The translations under genes were made by a program, and so were the position numbers. A DNA stretch of 64,000 nucleotides from Vespa crabro (Eukaryota; Arthropoda; Insecta; Hymenoptera; Vespidae): the NCBI RefSeq assembly GCF_910589235.1, contig NC_060955.1, forward strand, positions 17,377,258-17,441,257, written 5' to 3'. Shown here piece by piece: positions 23,924 through 35,099 of the stretch; position 1 is the stretch's first letter, and every line of letters starts with the position of its first letter. The notes beneath the pieces are model-generated. The model made no database searches. It worked only from the letters and a program-made list of their open reading frames with translations, and had not been told where the DNA came from.

Positions 23924-24196
23924 ATAGCCTTTGTATATCAAAATGCTTTTAAAGAAAATTTATATAAATACTTTTACATTCGTATTTCTTAACAAAATTA
24001 TTCGAATTTATTATTATCATTTTTTTTTATTTTGACTGTTAACGGAAGAGAATATTTATTTATTGTTTTTTGAAATAAATTTTTATTTTCGAAATAAATC
24101 TGTGGAAATATTTTTAACAAGTTTTCGATCAAAACATCCTCGAGGTTACCAAATCGAAATAAACTTTTCTAACTAACAAAACGAGCTTTCTATTTT

Positions 24197-24251
24197 TTCT
24201 TTTTTTTTTCTTTTTTTTCTTTTTTTTTTCTTTTTTTTCTTTTTTTTTTTT
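24197..24251 (+). repeat. Higher-order T-run array, alternating T10 and T8
   Basis: Single C residues divide the tract into runs of 10, 8, 10, 8 and then 12 T. The alternation gives a 20-bp super-unit repeated about twice, which simple slippage of one unit would not produce directly. Confidence 0.75.
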
Positions 24252-25249
24252 AGTTTGGGAATTGTGCATAGGTAGTTCGATATCCATCATTCGACGTATC
24301 ACTCGATATGCATGAATCGATTTATAACTCGTCACAATATACAATAACGCACTGGATAGCAATCCTTTGAAATCACATCACATTCGATATATTCTACTCA
24401 ATATCGGAACATTTGCTATCGTATAACGTATTACAGAATTCTCAGTTAACTTACTTGTAAATACATATATTATATACTTATATACAAATATGTATTTATT
24501 AATATTAGTCATTGTAATCGTCGTGTTATACGATTAATCATCTTATAACGAGTTTGACTTTTCAAAGAAATAAATTTTGTCGTTATAAATCTATTTCGTA
24601 AACAAAACGTAGTTTTTATGTGTATATATATATATATAAACTATATAATCAAAACGAATATGTGTAGTATGATCGATCGTGCTTCAACAAGTCATTTTAC
24701 AAGTGCCATTCTTTTTTGAATTTAGTAGTATGATAACTACTAGGACATGGGTATCCGAGTAAACATAAATTATTTTTTTTGGCACACGACGTAACGCAAT
24801 TACGATCGATTTCCAATTACGATCGATCGGCGCCACGTTTCTTTTGTAATGAGAAAATATTTTCACGGAGAATACTTGTAAATTTAATAATTTTACGACG
24901 TATAAATTTTGTAAACAAAAAGAAAAAAAAAAGAAAACAAAAAAAATTATCGAGTTATTGTAAGAGACAAAAGGATTTGAATATCGACGAAACATCAGCA
25001 TTTCAAAATCGTTACCCATGCTTTTACTCTAACCCCGTCATTGCTGTTATTAACGTGAATTCTCGAAATGCATGAAACGTAGCGAGCTTTTATACGCTCG
25101 AACATTTCATTTCAGGTATTTCAATCAGTCTGTTTTCGGGGGATAATACTCATCGGTTTCAACGGGCGGTATATTTGAATATAGTTGTTACATGCGCTAA
25201 TGGCCACGTCATTGTTGATACAAAATTGAATATACGCGTAATATTACGG

Positions 25250-25296
25250 AGGAGGAGGAGGAGGAGGATCAAATTAAAAAAAAAAAAAAAAAAAAG
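25250..25296 (+). repeat. (GAG)n then A-run
   Basis: About six GAG triplets, then after a 9-base spacer a run of about 20 A passing into GAAA units. Confidence 0.9.
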
Positions 25297-27849
25297 AAAG
25301 AAAAAGAAAAGAATGAATGAATAAATAAAAAAAAGCAATGAAATTTTTTCAAAAAGAAAATGATCCAGTTCGTCATGTTACTTTTTTTTCCTTTCAATAA
25401 GAAAATGAAAAAAAAATAAAGCAGAAGAATTTCTTGTTTAATTCTTTACAAGGCTCATTCTCTCTTTCATTCTCCTATTATTAATTTACTCTTACAATCA
25501 AAACCAATCGATCAGTTAGCTCCGAGTATGATTGAAGAGAATATGAAATTTATAACTGGAATAGTGATGTTTCGAGATAGAGAGACGACTCAATCATCGG
25601 AGACAACTGTCCCTCAACAAACCCCTTCGTCTGAACTTTCTTTTAAATTTCTTGGCTAAGAAACAGTAAGGAAGATATCATGAGAAATGGATTTCTTTGT
25701 ATTATATCTACTCGTTTTTTCTCTCTTCTACTCGAGTTTTAGGTCTCTCGATAAGAGGCACTCGATCATTCTTTTATATTTCACTTTTGGTTCATCGATT
25801 AACATTATCAAAGAATTTGAATCTTTTAATAATAATCTTATGAAATAAGATAATAAGATAAATAAGAAAAAGTGAAATGAACGATTGAAGATGTTTAATT
25901 AATCACTTTATCATTATTATATAATTTAGTATTCGAACGTAACGCGAGACAGACGATCAATCATAAGATCGTAATTTTCGATGTAAATTTTTTGCGTTAT
26001 TCAAAATAGAGGAAAGATATTAATAATATTAGGCAGAGGGAGAAAGAAGGAGAGGGTGAGAAGAGAGTAAGTGGGACCTTTCTCTACATTAGCGAGCATA
26101 TTTTCGAACGTTGAAGGAAGTTTGTTAATTACTGGGAACAAAGGAACCCGACCGATGTCGAGCACTAGAGGGCTCGGGACAATGGCTAAAGAAAGTTGGC
26201 TGAACCAACTCTTTTGCGATTTACGTTTTGCACATGAACTAGAGTGCGAAAACTACTTCTTGTTCTAACGTCCCGAACGTAGTGAAAGTATTTTCTTATA
26301 AATTCTTGCTTGACAACTAAATACTTACTTATATTATTTACGTTCGAGATCAACAGGCACCGTGACGTTCGTACTTTTCCTATGATTTTTCAAGTTTATA
26401 GTTGATATTTTTGACAAATTTGTATATTTTCTTCTTTAAAACTTTTTTTATTTCTAACATCAATCTTTGACAACCTGGGAAACCTGTACGAGTACTACTC
26501 TGTATATTATAGAGTATCGACTACAGTCGACATCGACGTAACTAGCTGTCGATAATGACATCGACTTTTATTGTCAGTTCTCAAAATCAGTTTGCATCAT
26601 TGTGCAATAATAATCGTTTCGATGTTATATTACATTTACAGTTTTGCCTTTTTCTTTTTTTTTTTTTATTTGTTCTGTTTTTCTTTTTTTTTTCTTTTTT
26701 TTTCTTTTTTTTTTTTACGTTTGACACAGTGTCGCAAGAAAATATTATCGTTAAAACAGAAAAGTATTGATCTTTTATCGTAAAACAAAACAAAATATTA
26801 TAACGAAATCTTCTTCGAACTATTGAGAGATTTTGGAAGAATTAATAAATCATTCTTTTAATTTTTTTTTTTTTAAGAGTTTGAAATGAAATAAAATATA
26901 AAAATAAAAAATTAATAATATTTATAAATAGTCTTGTTTAAGTTGTTTCCAAGGATTTGAAAAAGAAGAATCAATTCGAAAATGGATTAATTGATTCCGA
27001 ATTATGATTCGAAAGTTATGATATAATACTTCGAACATTGTCTCTATGTAAATTCTACTTTCAAGAGTAAATTTTTTGAAAATTACTTTTTCAAGAGTGA
27101 CTTTTAGAAAATTACTTTACAAGATTACGAATATTTCATCCTATATTTAAAATAAGAATTGAAAAAAAAAAGAATCAAGGGAATAAGAGAGATTTGAAAT
27201 TGAAAAAAATAGCTCGGATTTATTTATTTATAACAAGACTTCGAATAAATATAAAACCTTTTTTTCTTTTTTCTTTTTAGAGGTATTAATTAATATCATT
27301 AAAAAAATAATAAAATCCTGTGTAAATCATTCCCAAGTCAATAATATCGGCGTCTGGTTTTTTAAAAATCCGATTTTACCACCGATTCCAATCGAATGGA
27401 CGAAAATTAAAAAGGGCATATATATCCTCCTCCCCCATCGTAGGATTCCATCTATTAATTATTAAACCTGAAAAATATGATGGAAATAAAATGGCGTTCA
27501 TATAACAAAAAAACTCGAATTATTTGTTATTACGAAATTCTAAAAATACATTTTTTCAATTCATTTCCTCGCGATATTGTCAAGTAAAAACGTGAATGAT
27601 ATTTTTTAAGTTCGCAATATCGAAATATGTAAAATAAAAAAATAATAAAAAAAAATGCAAAATCGATTACTACAAAAATTTCAAACCTCTTTAGTTCCTT
27701 TAAATAGAATTTTCATTATTGTGAAACTTTTTTTTATTTCTCCTTTATCAATTAATCCGTGAGATATTATAAATAATTGATTTTAATTTCTATTGAATTA
27801 TCATATTAGATGGAGAGATATATTGGTTACCGCGTACTAATTTCTCAAG

Positions 27850-28038
27850 ATGCCAAACTATTTCAACCCTAAACATTCTCACGCTCGACGCAACGTCGGT
27901 AATCAAGATATCACGCGTCTCAAGTCCAAAGGAGTTCTCTCATTGGGCACCGATGCGACGCCTAACGTGATAGCTGAATACCGGATGTTGAATTCCTTGT
28001 TTCTATCGAAATATCACTCGGTAGAACGTCGCTTGTAG
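27850..28038 (+). CDS. Unassigned ORF, 62 codons
   Basis: ATG in favourable context (CAAGATGC) opens a 62-codon frame with balanced amino-acid composition and no simple repeats (starts MPNYFNPKHSHARRNVGNQD, ends SVERRL before TAG). Base composition is richer in G and C than the kilobase on either side. There is no signal peptide, membrane segment or recognisable motif. It stands alone, with no splice partner identified. It may be a small protein, part of a larger exon, or chance. Confidence 0.2.
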   Translation: MPNYFNPKHSHARRNVGNQDITRLKSKGVLSLGTDATPNVIAEYRMLNSLFLSKYHSVERRL

Positions 28039-28165
28039 TATGTCTCTGTGGCTTATGTCACTTGAATAGTTTGTAGATAAGGAATATCATAGGAATTTCC
28101 TACGTACATATGTACAAAATTTTATTACGATAATTATAGATTTTACGTCAGCAATATAATTTTCT

Positions 28166-28173
28166 TATTTCAT

Positions 28174-28231
<58 letters not shown>
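28166..28231 (-). repeat. (CT)n microsatellite
   Basis: About 60 bases of CT with one CTTT interruption and a degenerate right flank. Confidence 0.95.
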
Positions 28232-28232
<1 letters not shown>

Positions 28233-28326
28233 TCTTTCTCTCTTTCTTTTTCTCTATCTCATTCTCTCAATTTTTCCTTCTTTCTTCGTTAACAATAAAA
28301 TAGAAAAATATAACTTTCTTTTGTAG

Positions 28327-28489
28327 GATTCAAAGATTACAATCGTAAAAAGGAAAAAGTATATTTTTCCTCGTAAAATTGATATCACCATTAAACGACC
28401 TCGAAAAGTATATTCTTTGAGGGAACAACGCAATGCTATCAGGTTTGTTACATACCATGTATCTCGTAGTCAAAGCAACCATAGAAAAG
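28327..28489 (+). CDS. Candidate internal exon with splice-like borders
   Basis: A polypyrimidine tract ending TTTCTTTTGTAG (28326) looks like a 3' splice site, with TAACT as a possible branch point about 15 bases upstream of the AG. From 28327 one frame is open for 57 codons, strongly Lys/Arg-rich (begins DSKITIVKRKKYIFPRKI), and AAAAG followed by GTAACG at 28490 gives a plausible 5' splice site after 163 bases. A stop follows seven bases beyond the donor, so the boundary would matter. Composition is not clearly exon-like, no family is recognised, and T-rich tracts followed by AG are common here. Confidence 0.2.
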
Positions 28490-29254
28490 GTAACGTTTGA
28501 AAGGAGAGACTGACCGTCGTCTCTATACAGAGTCGAGCAACTTACGCAAACTATGAGTACGATAAGAATAATGAAGAGATGGTAAATAGTCGTAATGGAT
28601 TATTAATGAATTTATACAAAATAATAATTAATGTTTTTAAAGGAACACGATCGATTGAGTTAAGTAAATAATAAGCATTAGAGTTTCAGTGCGATAGACG
28701 AGAATTTTCCAAATATTTATTAAATTATTCATCATATTTATTATTCATTAGTAAATTTTCATTCGACAAAAAGCTACGTATTCACTCGTAATTATTTATT
28801 CATTTTCTTGTGCGTACGTTCGTGTGGGCGTATGTATTCTATATATTCGCGTAAATATTAATTTATAAAATAAATTTATTATAAATGTTATATAAATCGC
28901 ACGATGAGAAATATTATTTCGTAAATCCTGAAATTGTAAAATATCGAATTCAACGAGGGAGACTTTGAATAACTTTACGTCTCATTTTTGGTTGCATCCT
29001 AAAGAAAAGAAAAAAAAAATTAAAAAGAAGAAAGAAGAGAAGAAAGAAAAGAGAAGAAAAAAAATGAAAAATGAAAAGATCAAAAAAAATAAAAAAGGAA
29101 AATAAAAAAAAGAAGAATATAATCCAGCGCACGTGCAAACGAATGCTCGTTTCGGGGAAAATTTATCAACATGCCGCGCCTCTTGATTGCCACGCTCATG
29201 TCGTCGCAGCCGGTGCGCATTTCCGCTCTCGACCTTGCTCGCCTTTTCTCTTTC

Positions 29255-29413
<159 letters not shown>

Positions 29414-31080
29414 CTTTATATCTATGTTTCATCGTACCTTTGGAAATTAAATGCCTCGAGGTTATTCCAGATACAACAAATTCCGAACTTCTGTGAGTGA
29501 CCTAAATAAATTTTGTTGTAATTTCGAATTCGTCAAAAAATTGTTACGTTATACGAAATCTGAAGATATTTGTCCTTTTTATTTCTCCTTCTTTTTCTTT
29601 TTTTTTTTTTTTTTTTTTTTTTCTTTCAACCAATAAAATATTTCCACATATAGTTAAGATACATTTGATAAATAAATAATGAAGAGTGATATTTGATATT
29701 GAGAAATAATCGGACTATTCGATACCGGGGAATATCCAAACATTAAGAATGATTTGATATTTATAATTTGAAAGATAATTTGATATTTATTTGATATTGT
29801 GAGATTATAACGATTTACGTTGTTACAATATCCCTTGAATATTCTTTAAAGTAAGTAGGAAGCTATGATAGGTTTAATCCACGGGTCATCGACGCTTTTT
29901 ACTCTTGCTTAAGCGCGTAGTCCGTCGATGTTGATCACGCTTGATCGATCGCGTCCTTGATGAAAGGAATCTACCATAACCAGTATTTTTTCAATAGCTA
30001 ATGATCGATTTGTCCGGTATCAAGTAAATAAAGAATATTTCGTGACAAGCTTCGTTAATTAAAAAATTTTTACGTGGTTTTGTCAACTCGTTACTCTTTA
30101 AAAGTTTCTTTTTAAATAACGTCATCAACGTATGCGATCGATACCTTTCCTAACGACTTCAAAGCGTTATGCAAATAGAAATTCTGTCAGGATAAACATT
30201 ATAATTTCGGTGTGATTTCATAAGCCCGTTTGTTCGGGAATCCTGCGTTAAATTATTAATTAATTTCTTTGGCGATTAATTGAAAATTATAAATTAGTTT
30301 CTATTAATAACCACCTATACAACGCGGTAACCGCGAATATTATCAATCTTTAATACATCAATATATTTTCAAAATGAATACAAATTTATATTTTTAAGGA
30401 AAAATTAAAACGTATTGAGAGAAACTACACGTGAAGGGATCCATTCGTTGAAGCTTCGAATTTCATATTTAGAATGAAAATACACGGAAATGCGAACCTT
30501 TATGGGAAATTTACGTATCTACGTACACGCCTACCTGGTGGGTGTACCTAAAGGTACTCATGCGTCCGGTCGCCGAAATTCATTTTGATTTATGCGCGAA
30601 CGAACGAACTCGAATAGCGATAAAATCATATCGGTGGAAGGATATCATGCATCGTTGCATTTTCTCTTTTATTTGGATCTATTAAACGTTGATATGCTTT
30701 TTCGTTCGCGATAATGAATTCACCAACGTTATTACGTTATGTCCGAGAGTAAACGAACAATCATCGGAGATTTCTAAGAGATCTCTCAAAAGCAAGTATA
30801 TGAATGTGACGGATATTAAAATTACAAAAGAAAAAAATAAAATAAAACAGAAAGAACGAAAGAAAAAAATATGGAAAAAATTGTTTATTGCTTAAGAAAA
30901 TAATTTTCATGATCGAATGTTTTCTTTTTTTTTTATATATATTTTATTTAACGAATCTATTTTTCATTTTATTTCTTTTTCTTTTCTTTTTTTTTTTTTC
31001 AAACGAGCAAATTTCTGTCTTCCCCTCCCCCCTTTCTCACTTTCTTTTTTCCTTTTCTCTTTTCCATTTCTTTTTTCTCG
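29414..31080. other. AT-rich non-coding stretch
   Basis: No supportable gene. A T run lies at about 29589-29621, and TTTGATATT-type short repeats at 29685-29805. 30430-30620 is less AT-rich and repeat-free but has stops in all frames, so it may be conserved non-coding DNA or nothing. Confidence 0.6.
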
Positions 31081-31098
31081 CGCGGCAACAACATAAAC

Positions 31099-31338
31099 AT
31101 GAAAATTTGCATTGGACGAAGAAACGCAGCCATCTTGTCGGTTTACGTTTCAATAGCGAAAAATATTGCGACAGGTCAATACAGACAAACAGAGTCAAGA
31201 AAGCGAACACCCTTACTAAATGTAAGAACGAGGAAGGCGATGGAGGACGAGATGCCGTATACTCTCGTGAAAGGAGGTAAAACGCGCGTGAATGGCGACC
31301 GAGAGAGAACTTACAATCGAAGTTTTCTCATATATTAA
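31099..31338 (+). CDS. Unassigned ORF, 79 codons, GC-enriched
   Basis: ATG at 31099 in good context (AAACATGA) follows a long T/C tract. The frame is repeat-free and basic, starts MKICIGRRNAAILSVYVSIA (a short hydrophobic stretch after two Arg), and runs 79 codons to TAA. A GAG before GTAAAA at 31277 could end a coding exon after 59 codons. A strong donor-like GTGAGTATG also lies at 31391, after the stop, which would suit an exon that includes 3' or non-coding sequence. No family is recognised. Confidence 0.22.
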   Translation: MKICIGRRNAAILSVYVSIAKNIATGQYRQTESRKRTPLLNVRTRKAMEDEMPYTLVKGGKTRVNGDRERTYNRSFLIY

Positions 31339-31477
31339 ACGAACTTTGGTTCAAGTCGTAAACCTCGAAATATATCAATGATCCTAGCAAGTGAGTATGC
31401 GCTAGAACGCGCGCACGTCCTTGTATAAGGAAAGTTAAGTAAAATACATGTGCAAACTGCTACTATATGTTAGTTTG

Positions 31478-31480
<3 letters not shown>

Positions 31481-31532
<52 letters not shown>

Positions 31533-31549
31533 ATGAGCGCGCGCGCGCT
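31481..31549. repeat. (TA)n plus (GC)6 tract
   Basis: About 49 bases of TA followed after TCATGA by a 12-base GC alternation (31537-31548), another potential Z-DNA site. Confidence 0.93.
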
Positions 31550-31777
31550 CGCGTGTTTCTTCAATAGTATACGAAAAGCTTGAGATATGGTTTCTCGATC
31601 GACCTCGATATTTTCGTACTGTTCGATAGATCGAATTTGCGCGTTTTCACTCACGTCCCGCAAGAAAAATTAATTGCCCGGAGCTTTCGTATGGTCAGCA
31701 TTGCACTTTTCCATTTTGTTATTACCCTCGCATATGGCGTTGACGTTTTCTGAATATTCCAGCTGTTCGCATTATTT

Positions 31778-31879
31778 GCTTGTTTGTTTGTTTGTTGATT
31801 TGCTTGTTTATTTGTTTGTTTGTTTGTTTGTTTGTTTGTTTGTTTGATCTGTCGATCATTCGTTCGTTCGTTTGTTTAT
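31778..31879 (+). repeat. (TTTG)n tetranucleotide array
   Basis: Two blocks of TTTG/CTTG units, then CGTT units, together about 100 bases. All three frames stay open because the unit lacks stops, giving Val/Cys/Leu repeats that are not protein evidence. Confidence 0.93.
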
Positions 31880-32186
31880 CTGTTATTTTTATTGCTTTTT
31901 TTTTCATTCTTTCTTTTTTCTTTTTGTTTCGTCATATGTTTAATCCACGTCCGCAAAGATACGTCATTAACGTTAGAAAAATTCATAAAGCTGGGTCGAT
32001 GAATAGAGCATTATCGTGAAAGCTTTCGATGCATACTTAATCGCCTTATATTTTAATATTTGATGAGAGTAAACGCTACATTGGGAATAAATTAATACAA
32101 TCGAGCTAAAAACACGTAAAGATTAAAAAGTTTCTTTTTTTCTTCTTTTTCTTTTTTTTATTAGACTTGGAAATTATTATTAAGTT

Positions 32187-32420
32187 GATTTTATTAAATA
32201 AAAAATAAAAAAATAAATAAAGATGTATTTATTCGTTATTAAATATGTTCTTATAATTCATGGAAGAAATTATTCTATTACGTTGACTTGTTAAAATCAA
32301 CATCAATCAAAGTCGATTTTATTAAAAAAATAAATAAATAAATATGTATTTATTCGTTATTAAATATGTTCTTATAATTCATGAAAGAAATTATTTTATT
32401 ACGTTGACTTGTTAAAATTG
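32187..32420 (+). repeat. Tandem duplication, unit about 106-128 bp
   Basis: Copy 1 (32187-32314) and copy 2 (32315-32420) both start GATTTTATTAAA, contain ATGTATTTATTCGTTATTAA in their centres, and end ACGTTGACTTGTTAAAAT. They differ mainly in the length of an internal A/AAAT run and in a few substitutions such as CATGGAAG against CATGAAAG. Copy 1 has an extra 20-odd bases at its right end. This is a recent local duplication with no recognisable transposon ends. Confidence 0.9.
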
Positions 32421-33000
32421 AAATTCGATATAAAATATAATAAAAATGAGAAATAGGTTGTGCGAAGAAGGATTAGAGAAGAAATAGCGAGGAAATAGAG
32501 TAAAATTTGTAAACGAGATAATCATTGAGAGCGATTGGAATTTCCTTTTAACTGTTTCGAAGGAAATAAAACCATGAAAGCGACTAACAAGATCGTCAAG
32601 AAATATCGACGTATTATTCGAAATTTCAACCATCGAGATTGAAGTATAAAAGATATTATCTCATTACGTGTCTTCTTTGTTACTCAATAAAGAATGCGGG
32701 ATAATATGAAATCCTTGTAAGAAAAAAAAAAAAAGAAAGGAGAAAAGATAGAAAACGAACAACGCTCCACTTCTTTCGTATCTTTCTTCCTTTCTTCTGT
32801 TTTCTTTTTTTTCTTTTTTTTTTTTTTTAAGAAATTTTTTTTTCTACAAGAAACTTCACTTAACGGAGCAGATTTATAGACGGGTGTGTCTACATATTGG
32901 TATAACACTTGGAAATCTTTATTTGTGAATCGGTTGTGAGTTCGCATTAATAGAGGAAACTTTGTGAACTAGCGTGTAAACTGTTGGAGAAGTAAAAGAG
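32421..33000. other. AT-rich non-coding stretch
   Basis: No supportable gene. A - strand frame of 73 codons at 32412-32633 starts in unremarkable AT-rich sequence. An A-run with G (32719-32745) and T/C runs (32770-32855) make repeat-like frames. Confidence 0.6.
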
Positions 33001-33001
33001 T

Positions 33002-33235
33002 GTGGAAGAAGAGGAAGTGGGGGAAGTGAGGGAGGTAAGCGATAGTGATGGTGGTGATGGTAGTGGTGGTGTTGGAGTTGGAGTGTGGGAGTTAGAGTTG
33101 GGGGTTAGAAGAGAGGAGGTGGTTCGTCGTTTGGGCGAGGAGAACGAGCTTCCGGATCGATCGAACGCGTTCGAGAGTCGTGAGTCAAGAATCAAGAGCG
33201 TACTCGATCAAATTCATCATATGGAGTGTACTTGA
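33002..33235 (+). CDS. Weak candidate coding segment with G-rich repeat
   Basis: A + frame of 77 codons without a nearby ATG is Glu/Gly/Val-rich in its first half, where it crosses a G-rich minisatellite. Its second half is balanced (GEENELPDRSNAFESRESRI). A strong donor-like GTGAGT lies at 33180 within it. The - strand is open as well over the same segment. No domain is seen. It could be an untranslated first exon, a coding exon or a chance open region caused by high G content. Confidence 0.15.
   Translation: MEEEEVGEVREVSDSDGGDGSGGVGVGVWELELGVRREEVVRRLGEENELPDRSNAFESRESRIKSVLDQIHHMECT
33016..33110 (+). repeat. G-rich (GGT/GGA) minisatellite
   Basis: Repeated GGT, GTGG and GTTGGAG units with several runs of three to five G and almost no C. 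The G tracts are close enough that G-quadruplex formation is possible on the + strand. Confidence 0.8.
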
Positions 33236-33293
33236 GACCAATGCAAATCTTTGCCGGACTACTACTAGCATAGCTTAGTAATCATACTCTATG

Positions 33294-33340
33294 AATGTAT
33301 GTATGTATGTATGTATGTATGCATATATGTATCTATATGT
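33294..33340 (+). repeat. (ATGT)n tetranucleotide repeat
   Basis: About seven ATGT units followed by degenerate ATATGTATC copies. Confidence 0.9.
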
Positions 33341-33383
33341 AGAATCTATGGATTCTCTCTCTTCTATCTCTCTCATACTCTTT

Positions 33384-33388
33384 CTCTT

Positions 33389-33437
<49 letters not shown>
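33384..33437 (-). repeat. (CT)n microsatellite
   Basis: About 50 bases of CT with TTT interruptions at the left end. Confidence 0.94.
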
Positions 33438-33441
<4 letters not shown>

Positions 33442-33510
33442 GTTCATCTAGCTATCTGTCTCCGTTTGTCTCTCGCGAACTAAACAGGCAAATGAGTTTG
33501 CGGAACTCGC

Positions 33511-33738
33511 TTAGAAGTGCTGATTGGAAGATCCGCCTATGAGCAGAGTTCTGTACTCGTATTCCACGTAGGAAGGATCGGTCGAAACAGAAGCTCGGCA
33601 TCGTTTCAAGAGCTTGATGCTGGATGTTCCAATGGGTTTAACACCGGACGCGTAATCATCGACTTCGTTAAGTGCGTCCGTTAATCGAGTTCGTGTATGT
33701 GCTATGGCCAATGAGATACGTTCGATGAGATACGTTCT
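33511..33738 (-). CDS. Protein-like open frame without ATG, - strand
   Basis: The - strand is open from a TAG at about 33739 to TAA at 33511, 75 codons. Amino-acid composition is balanced and globular-looking (contains RLTDALNEVDDYASGVKPIG and CRASVSTDPSYVEYEYRTLL), with a mixed codon pattern and higher GC than background. There is no methionine codon in the frame, so it could only be an internal or last exon, but upstream on the - strand is a purine-rich GA tract and I see no good 3' splice site. No family could be named. It is one of the most protein-like frames in the window by eye, yet structurally incomplete. Confidence 0.2.
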   Translation of the reverse strand, partial: RTYLIERISLAIAHTRTRLTDALNEVDDYASGVKPIGTSSIKLLKRCRASVSTDPSYVEYEYRTLLIGGSSNQHF

Positions 33739-34460
33739 CTATCTCTTTCTTTCTCTTTCTTTCTTCTTATCATTTTATTTTTATCATAAGTAATTTTTCG
33801 ATCTTTTTCTTGACAATTGCATCGTTTTGTGCCCATAAGAATGCAAATGTCATTATGAGATTGTTCAAGATCGATGATTTCTCGATCTGATTATTTCTCG
33901 TAGATATACAAAGGACAATCGACTTTTTTTTTTTTCATTTATTTTCTTTTATTTTTTTCTCTTTTTTCTTTTTTTTTCTTTGTCTATTTTGTTTCTTTTT
34001 TTCTCTCTAGAAACTTAATTCGTCAGACTTAATACTCAATTAACAGTTGAACTCGTCTTGAAATTTCCCTAGATGGTCATATTTTTTTTCTTTCCTTTCT
34101 TGTTTCTCTTTTTTTTTTCTTTTATATTTCTGTTTTTGTTCTTCTTCTTTGTTTTTTTGTTTTTCCTTTTTCCGAAAGATGCGGTCGATCTCACTAAGAT
34201 ATCCAATTTGGAAACGTACCTTCGGAAAGGTTTTTGTTAAAATACGTCATTTCTATATCTTAGAAAAGCGTGCAACAACTTTCGCGTCCATCATGTTTTG
34301 TATCTATCTTGAACGAACTTGAAGAAATACGTAAAGAAATATTACGTGGCATATACTTACAATGTAGGTACGGCGAAGCTGACATATTTTTCTGCTATCT
34401 GGGGGGATCTTTTAAGTGATCAGTCTTTTCATACCCCTTGCAATCCCTAGGGTTTCATTG

Positions 34461-34485
34461 TTTACGAGTCGACTCGACTCGTAAA
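34461..34485. repeat. Perfect 10-bp inverted repeat, 5-base loop
   Basis: TTTACGAGTC (34461-34470) pairs exactly with GACTCGTAAA (34476-34485) across GACTC. The centre GAGTCGACTC is itself palindromic, so two alternative foldbacks compete. Confidence 0.8.
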
Positions 34486-34577
34486 TATTTACGTCGACGT
34501 GGAAACATTCGCATTAAAAATGCGTCTATAGCAAGGTAGCCTCTATTTTCTCTCTTGTAAACACGCGTACACCTGGA

Positions 34578-34578
<1 letters not shown>

Positions 34579-34629
<51 letters not shown>
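34579..34629. repeat. (TA)n microsatellite
   Basis: An uninterrupted TA tract of about 48 bases. Confidence 0.95.
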
Positions 34630-34635
<6 letters not shown>

Positions 34636-34853
34636 GTATAACTATGTGAACGTATAAAAGCTCGTACTATATTCGGGAAAAAGAATAGATTCGATACAGA
34701 TGGACCTGGAAAGCTTGGATAGAAAATTGAAGTACGTTGCGCTAATATTTGTATTTCTCTCTCTCCCTCTCTCCCTCTCCCCCTCTTCTCTCTTTCTCCC
34801 TTTTTCTATTTTTATCTCTTTTCTTTCCTTTTTTTCTCTTTTTTCTTTTTTCG

Positions 34854-34884
<31 letters not shown>

Positions 34885-35099
34885 CAATAATCGATATCGT
34901 TAGGAATTTGAACGTCGAAGGACGATAAACCGAGGAAGTATGGTAGAAAATTCTTTCACTGTTCATGCCAACGTAGTTTTTTTTCCTTTTTTTTTTCTAC
35001 TTCTTTCTTTTTTTTCACATTTCATCGGTCAAAAGAAAAAAGAACTAAAAAAAGAAAAGAAAAGGAAAGAAAAGAGAAAGAAAAAAAAACTATTTCGAT

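Larger units (their letters stand above)
19961..24190. other. AT-rich non-coding stretch
   Basis: No supportable gene apart from the unassigned - strand frames at 21810-22156. GA repeats occur at 20488-20535 and 21226-21272, CT repeats at 21493-21532 and 21619-21665, T runs at 20760-20790 and 22345-22375, and a TATG/TA tract at 23848-23917. Confidence 0.6.
24252..28160. other. AT-rich stretch with isolated open frames
   Basis: A 111-codon - strand ORF (24684-25019) begins at an ATG but is Phe-rich over an A-run and unrecognised. 26071-26270 is GC-enriched with a + frame open without an ATG start. 27850-28038 is listed separately. Otherwise: GAG repeats and an A run at 25250-25296, T/C runs at 26650-26715, and long AT-rich sequence with nothing recognisable between 26800 and 27830. 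Confidence 0.55.
33740..35095. other. Non-coding stretch with T/C runs
   Basis: Polypyrimidine tracts fill much of 33920-34015, 34080-34175 and 34755-34885. A (TA)n tract lies at 34579-34629. 34190-34560 is more balanced but has no open frame worth calling; it contains the inverted repeat at 34461-34485. Confidence 0.65.

Noticed and set aside
25095..25125. CATTTCATTTCAG joined to GTATTT, a second possible fused splice site
   Set aside because: Pyrimidine tract is short and GTATTT is a poor donor; no downstream alternative donor or GC-enriched segment.
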